Shown one piece after another: positions 33,597-41,866 of a stretch of DNA of 64,000 bases. Numbering within the stretch: position 1 is the stretch's first letter; the number at the start of each line of letters is the position of its first letter. The DNA is from Myxococcus terminator_A. Lineage in GTDB: Bacteria; Myxococcota; Myxococcia; Myxococcales; Myxococcaceae. The stretch spans positions 62,001 to 126,000 of the forward strand of contig JBLZWL010000096.1 in NCBI GenBank assembly GCA_049194865.1. The letters are read 5' to 3'. The notes beneath the pieces were generated by a model that had not been told where the DNA came from, made no database searches, and saw only the letters and a program-made list of their open reading frames with translations. Position numbers and translations under genes: made by a program.

Positions 33597-36500
33597 TCAA
33601 TGGCAGATGGTAGTATCCCGCAAGCGGCTGATATGGCCAACAGCATTGCCTGTCAGGGAGCGGGCGTAGATGCCCCCCTTCCAGCTGCCGTTCTGGAAAT
33701 TGATGTTGGCGTTGGGCGCGAGGACCGTGCCGCGGAGGTTGTAGTTGCTGGCGGTGAGGGTGGTGGCGTCCGGGAAGTTGAAGAGGACGCCTGTCTCGTC
33801 AATGCCTCCGGCGAAGGTCTGTCCGAAGTTGGCGAGGTTCGCCGTGGGGCCGCGGACGTTGATGACAGCCAGGGAGCCGGCGGGTGCGTCCAGGGAGAGC
33901 TGGGTGGCGCCGGTGAAGATGCTGGCATCCATGTTGAACACGTTCAACCTGGCGTCGGCGCCGCTAAGCAGGATGCCTCCCAAGGGCGCGCGCACGGTGG
34001 TGCCATTGCGAGGCAGGTTGTTCAGGCGGGTGGAGAGGTCGCGCAGCGTGGCGAAGCGGGCGTTGAAGTCGATGGGCGTGCCCCGGGCCGCCGTGCCACG
34101 GTTCACCACGACGGAGCCGCTGGGGAAGAGCTGCGCGCCATATCGGGTGTTGCCCCAGACAGTGCCGTTCTGGAGCGTGAGGTTGCCGCCCGCGACCAGG
34201 ACGTTGGTGGCCTCCGTCGCGGGGAGCCTCCAGCCGACCTGGAAGTTCTTGAGGAGGATGTTGCCGCCCGCGGCCACCTGCCCTCCGACGTCGAAGCCGT
34301 CGCGGTAGTCTCCCAGGACGTAGAGGTTGTGGTCCGCGAGGTGGACATCCAGACAATGGCCGATGCTGCCGTCGTCGACGTGCACGGTGATGCTGGTGTG
34401 GGCTGCTCCGTTCCCGATGCCGATGGTGGCGAGCCCCTCTCCTTGGGAAGTCACGGTTCCCCCCATGGTCACCGTGGCGATGGCGGGGTTGGAGGTCGTG
34501 TAGATGGTGCCGAGTGCTGGCGAGGAGATGTCTCGCGTCACCCCGTCATCATAGTGACCCAGCACGACCAGGCGCCGGATGGCACCCTCGCCGCGAAGGG
34601 TGGTGTCACGGTTGATGACCGAGATGGACTGAAGCCTCGCCGAGGAAACGACGGGCAGGCTGATGGACGCGGACTGCGCGGAGTTGCTCGCCGCATCGAA
34701 CCCCAGCGCCCTGAGTGTCACCGTGCCCATGGCATGCGGCGGAACCTCGAACTGGGTCGTGAACGGGGCGACGTCCATGAAGGCCGCCTGCCCGCCGCCC
34801 GTGACGTAGACACTCTGCGGGGAGAAGCCATTGATGCCCTGCACGCTCACTGTCACGCGGCTGCCCGGAGCCACGGGCGTGCCAGGGGCGGGCGAGACGA
34901 TTTGCAGGCTCTGGGGGGTCAACAGGGGGCTGGCTTGTCGGGGCGGGAGGGGCGCCTCGAAAGGCGCGACGCTGGGCGGGCAACTGGTTTCCCGCGTCAC
35001 GTTTCTCGGAGAGATGATGGACGCGGCGAACAAGTTGCTGGAGACGGGGCTGTTGAGCAACTCGATGACGCGATTATTGTAGGTCGTATTCTTCATGGAC
35101 CTGAAGTGATCGCTGTATTTCTTTGGGTCGCCCGCGGTAGGACTGTCACTGACGGGAATTCCGGTGATGGCGGTGGTGGGAAAACCACCCTGTTGGTCTG
35201 CCTCGGCGAGGAACAGGTCGTATGGGTCGTCGCAGAAGATGCCGCTCCTGGTGTTCGTGGCCGCATCCTTCTTCGCCAGGATGAACCTCTGCCGACTGGC
35301 CGCGGTGAGGCTTGGGTATTGGCCCTGCAGATTCCTGTACAAGACATTGATGGGATGGAGCAGCATCGGGAAGGCGGTGTTTGTGGCGATGGTGTTCCCT
35401 TGGGTGCCGACCAGCGCATGCGATGGGACCCGGGTGTCCTGAATGCTGTTGATGGTCAGGCTCTGGGTCCGGAGGTCATCGATGGCGCCGCCCAGCGTCC
35501 CGTCGATGAGGATGTCGACATCGAACAGGGTGTTGTTGAGGGTCGTGATAGGCAACTCAGTGCCATTGGCGGGAATTGGCAGTGTTTTCACGTACTCTCG
35601 CATCTCCACGATTTTGTCCGCGATGCGCGCGCCCACATGGGGGGTGTTCATGGTGATGAGCCGGTTGAGGGAGCCCTTATCGAAGTTCGAGTCGTCGCGG
35701 TAGTTGCCTCGGTCGACGAACTTGCGGGCCATCAGCCCTCCCATGCCATGCGCGAGGACATCCACCTGGGTGACGGCGACGTTGTCGTGGCGGTGTTCTG
35801 TCAGGGCCTCATCGACCGCTCTGGCGAAGACGTCCTTGTTCTCCGGGGTGTCGATGCCCGCTGCGTTGGAGTGCGAGTAGTCGGCGCAGGTGATGTCGAA
35901 GAGGGTGCTGTCGTAGATGAGTGCGTTGCCCTTCCAGGCGGTGCAGCTTGACCAGATGTCGTGGATGACGACCAGCGGGGGGCGGACCAGGGTGAGCGGG
36001 AGGAACTCCGTGGCCTGCGTCCCTCCCGTCGGAGTGAAGGCCGCGAAGAGGTTCGTCACCCGACTGGCGAGCGCGGCGGAGGCTCCGTCGTTGAAGTCCT
36101 CGGGGCTCGTGTACAGCGCCAGCGCGTAGTAGCTCGTGCCGACCAGCACGGCGGGGACCGACACCGAGTCGCCGCGCGTGGAACTGCCGATGGCACTCAG
36201 CGCGCCATTGGGGAGCCCCGCGCCTCCCGGCAGGGAGAACACCATGTTTCCCGGGCCGGAGACCTTGGAGCGCACGACGAGCTGGGTGGCGCCGTCGGCC
36301 ACCACCGCGCGGATGTTGGCGCCCTTCGTTTCGTCCGTGAGCAGCACCGGGTCCTGCTCCACCGAGCGCGAGCCCCTGTGGATGAGGTCTTCGTTCGGGT
36401 CGACCACCTGGAGGCTCGTGAAGGCGACGTTGTCCAGGAGCACCGCCGAGTCGAGGATTCCGTCCCCGAGGTCTTGAATGGAGAACTCGAGGGTGAGGGG

Positions 36501-37289
36501 GCCACCGCCTTGGACAGGCACGTTGACGATTTTGTAGTTGGTGATGCCTGCGTCCGGGAATATCGGGATGCCGGAATAGGTGACGGGGAAGTAATCAACA
36601 TCCGCCGGGTCGTCCGCGAACAGGTCGAACCCGGTGTCTTTCGCGCGCGTGTGGGAGACATCGAAGAAGTGGGCGCTGTTCACCGTGACTTCTTCGACCA
36701 CCCGCGTGCCATTGGCGTCCGTCACCCGGGCCTGGAACACATCATTGAATTCACTGCCGATGAAGTCGGGGGACTCCGCGCTCAGGAAGCGGTAGTGGAA
36801 AGACAGGCGGGAGATTCCAGCGCGCAGATTGAAGGTGAGCCGGAGCGTCACGACGTCCCCGGCGGTTCCCGAGGGCGCGAAGTCCGTGCCGGGTTCGGCG
36901 GCGTTCGTGAGGACCGTGTTCTGGTTGGGGGCCTGGTCGAGGAGGCCGGTGCTCAGGACCGCCAGCGTGGTTCCCGCCCGGGGCTTGATGTCTCCGAACT
37001 GGGGGAACACCAGCGCGACGTCCGCGGCGGGCGCCGTCAGCGTGGCGCTGGTCACCGAGCCCGCGGGGAGGTCCAGCGCGGCGACGAGCTCGGTGGCCGT
37101 GGCGAGCGTGGCCCCGGCAGTGGCCGTCACCAATCGCCGGCTCGCTGCCCGCTGGCGCTCCGCCCTGGCCTCCGCGCGCAACCCCTGGGGGTGTTGTTGT
37201 CCGCTGTCGGGTGGCGGGGGACTGGCCTCACCACACGCCATGGCGAGCGCTACGACGAATGGGAGCAGGAGAACGTTGCGCGTCTGCAT
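33597..37289 (-). CDS. Lipoprotein with choice-of-anchor domains and a degenerate alpha/beta-hydrolase domain
   Basis: Predicted lipoprotein of 1230 residues; ATG 37289 begins a signal peptide ending LAMACGEAS. A choice-of-anchor L-type domain covers ~60-280 (TLTAPAADVALVFPQFGD, SPDFIGSEFNDVFQARV). An alpha/beta-hydrolase/PGAP1-like domain follows (~440-650). In its nucleophile elbow, VLAHGMGGLMARKF, Gly515 replaces the catalytic Ser, and the oxyanion element reads IHDIWSS instead of the usual HG. The fold looks kept but catalysis is probably lost. Next come Ig/Big_2-like segments (~830-1000) and a C-terminal choice-of-anchor A domain (DVHLADHNLYVLGDYR, GTVLAPNANINFQNGSWKGG). It may bind lipid or act as a surface adhesin. 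It sits in a reverse-strand series of secreted-protein genes. Confidence 0.75.
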   Translation of the reverse strand: MQTRNVLLLPFVVALAMACGEASPPPPDSGQQHPQGLRAEARAERQRAASRRLVTATAGATLATATELVAALDLPAGSVTSATLTAPAADVALVFPQFGDIKPRAGTTLAVLSTGLLDQAPNQNTVLTNAAEPGTDFAPSGTAGDVVTLRLTFNLRAGISRLSFHYRFLSAESPDFIGSEFNDVFQARVTDANGTRVVEEVTVNSAHFFDVSHTRAKDTGFDLFADDPADVDYFPVTYSGIPIFPDAGITNYKIVNVPVQGGGPLTLEFSIQDLGDGILDSAVLLDNVAFTSLQVVDPNEDLIHRGSRSVEQDPVLLTDETKGANIRAVVADGATQLVVRSKVSGPGNMVFSLPGGAGLPNGALSAIGSSTRGDSVSVPAVLVGTSYYALALYTSPEDFNDGASAALASRVTNLFAAFTPTGGTQATEFLPLTLVRPPLVVIHDIWSSCTAWKGNALIYDSTLFDITCADYSHSNAAGIDTPENKDVFARAVDEALTEHRHDNVAVTQVDVLAHGMGGLMARKFVDRGNYRDDSNFDKGSLNRLITMNTPHVGARIADKIVEMREYVKTLPIPANGTELPITTLNNTLFDVDILIDGTLGGAIDDLRTQSLTINSIQDTRVPSHALVGTQGNTIATNTAFPMLLHPINVLYRNLQGQYPSLTAASRQRFILAKKDAATNTRSGIFCDDPYDLFLAEADQQGGFPTTAITGIPVSDSPTAGDPKKYSDHFRSMKNTTYNNRVIELLNSPVSSNLFAASIISPRNVTRETSCPPSVAPFEAPLPPRQASPLLTPQSLQIVSPAPGTPVAPGSRVTVSVQGINGFSPQSVYVTGGGQAAFMDVAPFTTQFEVPPHAMGTVTLRALGFDAASNSAQSASISLPVVSSARLQSISVINRDTTLRGEGAIRRLVVLGHYDDGVTRDISSPALGTIYTTSNPAIATVTMGGTVTSQGEGLATIGIGNGAAHTSITVHVDDGSIGHCLDVHLADHNLYVLGDYRDGFDVGGQVAAGGNILLKNFQVGWRLPATEATNVLVAGGNLTLQNGTVWGNTRYGAQLFPSGSVVVNRGTAARGTPIDFNARFATLRDLSTRLNNLPRNGTTVRAPLGGILLSGADARLNVFNMDASIFTGATQLSLDAPAGSLAVINVRGPTANLANFGQTFAGGIDETGVLFNFPDATTLTASNYNLRGTVLAPNANINFQNGSWKGGIYARSLTGNAVGHISRLRDTTICH

Positions 37290-37346
37290 CAGGTTCACTC
37301 CGTTGCATTGAGCAGGTGGGACGGGGGAGGCGAGCTTCAGTGGGCG

Positions 37347-37388
37347 AAAACGGGCACGGCCACCCAGCGGTTGCCCACTGGGTGGCCG
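37347..37388 (-). terminator. Terminator after the Hint-domain lipoprotein gene
   Basis: Perfect 11-bp stem (arms 37357-37367 and 37378-37388, CGGCCACCCAG and its complement) with a 10-base loop. On the reverse strand it is followed 6 bases later by TTTT (37350-37347). It lies between the Hint gene stop and the start of the next lipoprotein gene, so the two may be separate transcripts. Confidence 0.6.
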
Positions 37389-37420
37389 GTGCCTTGAACG
37401 ACAGTGGCCCTGCGGGGGTG

Positions 37421-39286
37421 CTACTTGCGCCGGGCGGCCATCTGGTAGTCGCGGTGCCACTTCTTGGGCAGGTGGGCGAGCACGTCGCCGTCCTTGCGCG
37501 TCATGGCGATGGACTCGTACTTCTGCTGAATCTGGCCATCACCGACGACGAAGCCGTTGGCGTAGACGACGGTCTGGTCCGCGGCGAGCGCCAGCTTCTC
37601 CGCGTCCGAGCCCACCTTGACGTTGTAGACCTTGCCGGCGTACGGCTCGCGGCTGACCTCGACGAGCTTGCTGGGGCCCGTCCTGGTCATGACGACATCG
37701 CCCTTCTTCAGGGCCTTGGCCTGGACCATGCCGCGCGCCAGGACCTGGATGGGGTGCATCTCCGTCATCAGCAGGGAGCGGCCCGCCTCGCTGCGGATGC
37801 GCACCATGGGGACGGCCTCCACGCCAATGGCGGTGTCCATGACGGTGAGCGCGGGCTGGTGCGGGTTGCGCACCTGGTCACCCGCCTTGACGGACTCGAT
37901 GGGCGCGACCTTGCCCGCGGCCAGCTCGATTTCAGTCCCGGCCGCCAGGCAGCTGTTGGTGATGATGATTCTCTTGATTTTATAGGGCTGCCGAGAGGCG
38001 GGGTCGCTGGTCAGCGTGATGGAGGACTGGGCCTTCTTGGTGGTGGGGCCCGAGGTGATTTGGAGCGGCAGCGTGATTTGCGCCGTCAGGGTGACGGAGT
38101 CCTGCACCAGGCGGCAGCCGTCGTCGAAGAACGCGGCGTTCGTCTCCGTCAGGTCCCAGGAGAGCGTCTTCTTGTCCGTGCTCAGGCTGACCCGGTTCCA
38201 GAACTGGCCCATCCTGGCCTGCAGGGTATTGGCGTCCGTGACATCGCACCCGCCGCCCGCCTTGGCGAGGATGAGCTTGATGTGTCCGGAGTCGGGACGC
38301 GCCACGTTGTTGTTCAGGTCGGCCTTGTATTGATTGATGGCGGCGGCGTCGAAGATGTGGTCGCTCTTGATGGCGACGCTGCCCTGGAGCGGCAACTTGA
38401 CGGACTGGTCGTTGCCAGTCAGGTCATAGTCGCAGTCGTTGGTCCAGGTGCGATTGAGGCAGATGGAGATGATGTTGTCGTTGTTCTTGATATCCAGCGG
38501 CGCCAGGATGACGGGGGTGTGCAGGCGGGGCACCTGGTTGACATCCGTTTCGACCTCGGAGCCGACCTCCTTGAAGAGATACGAGTCCTGGAAGCCTTCC
38601 ACCGAGTCCTCGACCTTGTAGGACGCGATGCGGTAGCGCGTGAGCCGCGTCAGCGACAGGTCGCCCAGGGCGTTCGCCGTCACGTTCGTTCCCTGGTCAT
38701 ACTCCTCACTCCAGGAGAGCTCGCCCAGCGGAAACCCGGTGGTGTCCGTATAGGTGGTGTCCGTATAGGTGTAGAAGGAGCCGTTTGGAAACGAGGAGAG
38801 GGAGGTGCCGAGCCCATCGTTGGCGATGTCGGTGCCCTCGCCAGCGCTGGCGATGATGATGGCGTGCTGCTCCTGTCGCGCCACGGAGTTCTCCGCGACG
38901 TTCTTGTCCAGGGGCAGCAGGCCCGGCTTGTAGCCCAGGGCCACGTGCTCGCGGTGCCGCGTCTCCATGGCCTCGAAGAGGTAGGGAGAGTTCGCGGGCG
39001 TCTTGCCGGCGAGCTTCAGTCGCGCGAGCGCGAAGCGGTACTGCGCCGGGTCCGCCAGGTTCAGTCGGATGCGGACGTCGGGCTTCGCGATGCGGTGCAG
39101 GTAGCCCTGGTCACTCTGATACGTGGCCCACTCGGCCTTGGTCAGCCGCGAGGCGTCTCCCAAGCCTTGCAGGGTGCGGCCGAAGTTCGCCACCTGTTCG
39201 TCCCGTGGCGCCGACGTGCAGCCCGACGACAGCAACGCCAGGCCCGTGGTGCAACCCATCATCAGAAAACGACGCATTCCCATCAT
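37421..39286 (-). CDS. Lipoprotein with C-terminal Hint (Hedgehog/intein) domain
   Basis: Lipoprotein of 621 residues; signal peptide ends LLSSGCTS. GGAGG just before ATG 39286 fixes the start. The first ~440 residues are unassigned and hydrophilic, with scattered Cys (SICLNRTWTNDCDYD, GGGCDV, DDGCRL). From Cys446 a Hint domain begins: NSCLAAGTEIELAAG, IESVKAGDQV, then block-B-like RSLLMTEMHPIQVLARG and closing DQTVVYANGFVVGDG. The first Cys and the TxxH-like Thr/His are present, so N-S acyl shift chemistry is possible. A C-terminal HN-Cys splice site is absent, so cleavage rather than splicing would be expected. It starts only 51 bases after the subtilisin gene ends, so the two are probably co-transcribed. 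Confidence 0.78.
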   Translation of the reverse strand: MMGMRRFLMMGCTTGLALLSSGCTSAPRDEQVANFGRTLQGLGDASRLTKAEWATYQSDQGYLHRIAKPDVRIRLNLADPAQYRFALARLKLAGKTPANSPYLFEAMETRHREHVALGYKPGLLPLDKNVAENSVARQEQHAIIIASAGEGTDIANDGLGTSLSSFPNGSFYTYTDTTYTDTTGFPLGELSWSEEYDQGTNVTANALGDLSLTRLTRYRIASYKVEDSVEGFQDSYLFKEVGSEVETDVNQVPRLHTPVILAPLDIKNNDNIISICLNRTWTNDCDYDLTGNDQSVKLPLQGSVAIKSDHIFDAAAINQYKADLNNNVARPDSGHIKLILAKAGGGCDVTDANTLQARMGQFWNRVSLSTDKKTLSWDLTETNAAFFDDGCRLVQDSVTLTAQITLPLQITSGPTTKKAQSSITLTSDPASRQPYKIKRIIITNSCLAAGTEIELAAGKVAPIESVKAGDQVRNPHQPALTVMDTAIGVEAVPMVRIRSEAGRSLLMTEMHPIQVLARGMVQAKALKKGDVVMTRTGPSKLVEVSREPYAGKVYNVKVGSDAEKLALAADQTVVYANGFVVGDGQIQQKYESIAMTRKDGDVLAHLPKKWHRDYQMAARRK

Positions 39287-39337
39287 GGTGCCTCCTCCGC
39301 TTCAGACTGCTGACAAGGTTTCAGGGACGCGCGCGCG

Positions 39338-40729
39338 TCATTCACAGACCTGGGCGTAATCCGGGCAGCAGTCGTTGAACCGCGCGCAGCCCGAGTCACA
39401 GAAGCAGCCCTCCGAGGCTGCTCCGCAGAGCCCCACGCAGCTGCCCTGCGTGGGGGCGCAGATGAAGTTGCCCTGCTGCAGGTCGCTGAAGAGCAGCACG
39501 TTGGGTGAGTTCTGGGGGTCGGACACGCAGTCGAGGGTCGCCGCGCCCTTGAGGTTGAGAGCGATTTGGGCGGGGGTGGCCTGGCGATGGATGCTCAGGT
39601 ACTGGGCCACGGCTCCCGCGACGTGGGGGCTGGCCATGGAGGTGCCATCGTCGACGTGGGTCGCCACCGCGTCACCGATGGACGCGCCGAGGATGCTCAC
39701 GCCTGGCGCGAACAGGTCCACGCAGGTCCCCCAGTTGGAGAAGTCCGCCCGCGTGTCCGCGTCGTCGACGGCCCCGACGGTGATGGCCGTGGGCACGCGC
39801 CCGGGGGACCAGTTGCAGGCATCCTCGTCGTCATTGCCCGCGGCGACCACGACGGTGATGCCCCGACTCACCAGGTTCGCTACCGCCGCGTCGACGGGCG
39901 CATAGCTGGGGCCGCTCAGGCTCATGTTGACGACGCAGGGTCCATCCTGGACGGGGCAGTGCGTCCCGACGAAATCCAGCCCGGCGATGACGCCAGCCCA
40001 ACCGCCCTTGCCGTCACAGCGCAGCACCCGCACGGGGTGGAGGGTGGCCTCCTTGGCCATTCCATGGAGGGTGCCCAGGATGGTGCTGCTGACATGGGTG
40101 CCGTGGCTGTTGCAGTCGTCGGTCCCCCACCCGTCCAGGATGGAGGTGAACCCCTGGCCTATCCGCCCCGTGAAGTCGATGTGCTCCGCGTTGAGGCCGG
40201 TGTCGAGGACATAGACATGCACCCCGATGCCGGTGCTGCCATGGTCTTCGTAGCTGCCGTCGTGGCCCTGGCGCTGGTCCACGCGGTCAATGCCATCCGA
40301 GGGGCTGGGCACCAGGCCGCTGATGGAGACCCGCCGGTTCTCGTCGATGGACGCCACGCCCGGGTCTCTCCTCAGCCGGGCAAGCTCCGTGTCGTCCAGC
40401 CGGGCGGCGAACCCCGGGATGATGGAGTACGGGTGCAGGAGCGCGTTCGCTCCCCCCGCTCGGACGACCTGGGTCGCCGCCGCCTGGATGGACGTCCCGG
40501 TGATGCCCTCGGAGAAGCGGACGATGTATTCGCCAGGAATGCGCAGCTCGGCGGGCGACCTCCCCAGGCGCACGAGCTCGCGCGAAGTGCCAGTGTCTGG
40601 CTGGGGCGCTGGTGACTGCGTCTGGGACTCACAGCCGCCGCTCCCCGCCAGGGCGAGCGATGCGAAGACGGACAGGAGCCAGGCTCTCGTTCGACGAACG
40701 CGGTGGGGGTGGGGCTCTCGGGACCGCAT
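39338..40729 (-). CDS. Secreted subtilisin-like S8 protease with C-terminal somatomedin-B-like domain
   Basis: Exported protease of 463 residues with a lipoprotein-type signal (LALAGSGGCES). An I9 propeptide follows (EYIVRFSEGIT ... PGVASIDENRRVSI). The catalytic domain is of the proteinase K type: YVLDTGLNAEHIDF (Asp), CNSHGTHVSSTI (His), VVVAAGNDDEDA (oxyanion Asn) and DGTSMASPHVAGA (Ser); all are intact. The last ~35 residues carry eight Cys spaced as in somatomedin-B domains (CVGLC, CFCDSGC, NDCCPDY, then C). That module is best known from animal vitronectin and may mediate protein binding or be used after secretion as an anchor. The sigma factor gene lies 102 bases upstream on the same strand. 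Confidence 0.9.
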   Translation of the reverse strand: MRSREPHPHRVRRTRAWLLSVFASLALAGSGGCESQTQSPAPQPDTGTSRELVRLGRSPAELRIPGEYIVRFSEGITGTSIQAAATQVVRAGGANALLHPYSIIPGFAARLDDTELARLRRDPGVASIDENRRVSISGLVPSPSDGIDRVDQRQGHDGSYEDHGSTGIGVHVYVLDTGLNAEHIDFTGRIGQGFTSILDGWGTDDCNSHGTHVSSTILGTLHGMAKEATLHPVRVLRCDGKGGWAGVIAGLDFVGTHCPVQDGPCVVNMSLSGPSYAPVDAAVANLVSRGITVVVAAGNDDEDACNWSPGRVPTAITVGAVDDADTRADFSNWGTCVDLFAPGVSILGASIGDAVATHVDDGTSMASPHVAGAVAQYLSIHRQATPAQIALNLKGAATLDCVSDPQNSPNVLLFSDLQQGNFICAPTQGSCVGLCGAASEGCFCDSGCARFNDCCPDYAQVCE

Positions 40730-40831
40730 GTCTTCTCCGCTCGCGACGGATGAGCGGGGCCTCGCCTCACCTCGATGTTCGCGAGCTAAAGACGCACGCC
40801 AGCGGCGACCTATGCGGTGATTTTCAATGAT

Positions 40832-41770
40832 TCACTGGGAGTGAATAGTTTCATTGAGGATGCGGCTGAGGCTGAGATTGATTTGACTCTCCACGCTCCT
40901 GAGCGCGCTGGTGAACTCCTGGGAGGAGAGGTCCAGCCGCTCCTTGAGGAGTCGGCGGGTCTCGTCGTGGACGGCCTGCCGCGCGCTCTGGAGCCACCGT
41001 GAGACGGTGGATTGATTGACGCCGAAGAGGGTGGCGATCTTCGTCGTGGAGAGGTGGTCCACGAAGTGGAGCCGGAGCAGGTACCGGTGCTCGCTGGGCA
41101 GGGTGGCGAAGGCCTCTTCCAGGGCCTGACGGAACTCGTCGCGGTAGCGCCGCTGGATGGCCGTGATTTCAGGGTCGGCGCCCTGGGTGGGCAGCAGCTC
41201 CAGGAGGGCCTCCCCCACCGCGCCTTCATCGTGATTCTTTCGAAGCAGGCTCAAGGCCATGCGCAGGGAGACGACCCTCACCCAGTTGGCCAGGGTGCCC
41301 CGGCCCGAGTACTCCGAAATCCTCGGTGCGCTGTCGGTGCGCACCAGCAGCCGTTCCCGCACTCGCTGTCGGACCTCGTCGAGCACCGTGGCGGACAGCC
41401 GCATGTGCGCGAGCGCCGACGGCAGGCACGCCATGTGGTGTCGCTCGAACGCGGCGAGCGCCATGGGGAGGCCCTCCGCGCAGGCGCAGGCGAGGAAGAG
41501 GTCTCCTGGGACGAACTGGGAGAGCAACTGCTCCACGTCCTCCCCGGGAGCCCGCCGTGGGAAGTGCGTGGCCAGGTGGAGGATGAAGCTGTCGGCGCTC
41601 AGGGGGATGTCGGGCCACTGTTCGCACCCCGCCCGCCAGCAGCGGAGCAGCAGGTGCTCGAGCCGCTCTGGGGACATGGCCCCTTCGCCGTGGAGGCCCA
41701 CGCGCGCGAGGAACAACGCTGCGAATTCCAATCCCCCTCCCTCCTGCGCATCATTATAGTGCACATTCAA
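40832..41770 (-). CDS. Sigma-70 family RNA polymerase sigma factor, Myxococcales family 1 (TIGR03001-like)
   Basis: Transcription initiation factor of about 312 residues. The N-terminal ~120 residues are specific to this myxobacterial group. A region-2-like stretch follows (ISEYSGRGTLANWVRVVSLRMALSLLR), and region 4 is FATLPSEHRYLLRLHFVDHLS with a helix-turn-helix TTKIATLFGVNQSTVSRWL. The longest reading starts at TTG 41770; a TTG at 41731 has a far better ribosome site (GGAGGGAGGGGGA) and may be the true start, so the N-terminus is uncertain. It is transcribed away from a Ser/Thr kinase gene with a zinc-finger-like N-terminus across about 96 bases. The subtilisin gene lies directly downstream. 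Regulation of the neighbouring secreted-protein genes is plausible. Confidence 0.85.
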   Translation of the reverse strand: MNVHYNDAQEGGGLEFAALFLARVGLHGEGAMSPERLEHLLLRCWRAGCEQWPDIPLSADSFILHLATHFPRRAPGEDVEQLLSQFVPGDLFLACACAEGLPMALAAFERHHMACLPSALAHMRLSATVLDEVRQRVRERLLVRTDSAPRISEYSGRGTLANWVRVVSLRMALSLLRKNHDEGAVGEALLELLPTQGADPEITAIQRRYRDEFRQALEEAFATLPSEHRYLLRLHFVDHLSTTKIATLFGVNQSTVSRWLQSARQAVHDETRRLLKERLDLSSQEFTSALRSVESQINLSLSRILNETIHSQ

Positions 41771-41866
41771 TAATTCCGGACTATGCAGGTTAATCTGGGT
41801 GAAGGTAGTCTTGGTGCATGAAACGGGGGAGTTTTCGAGTCAAGAGTCTTCCGTGCGAGGCTTCAC

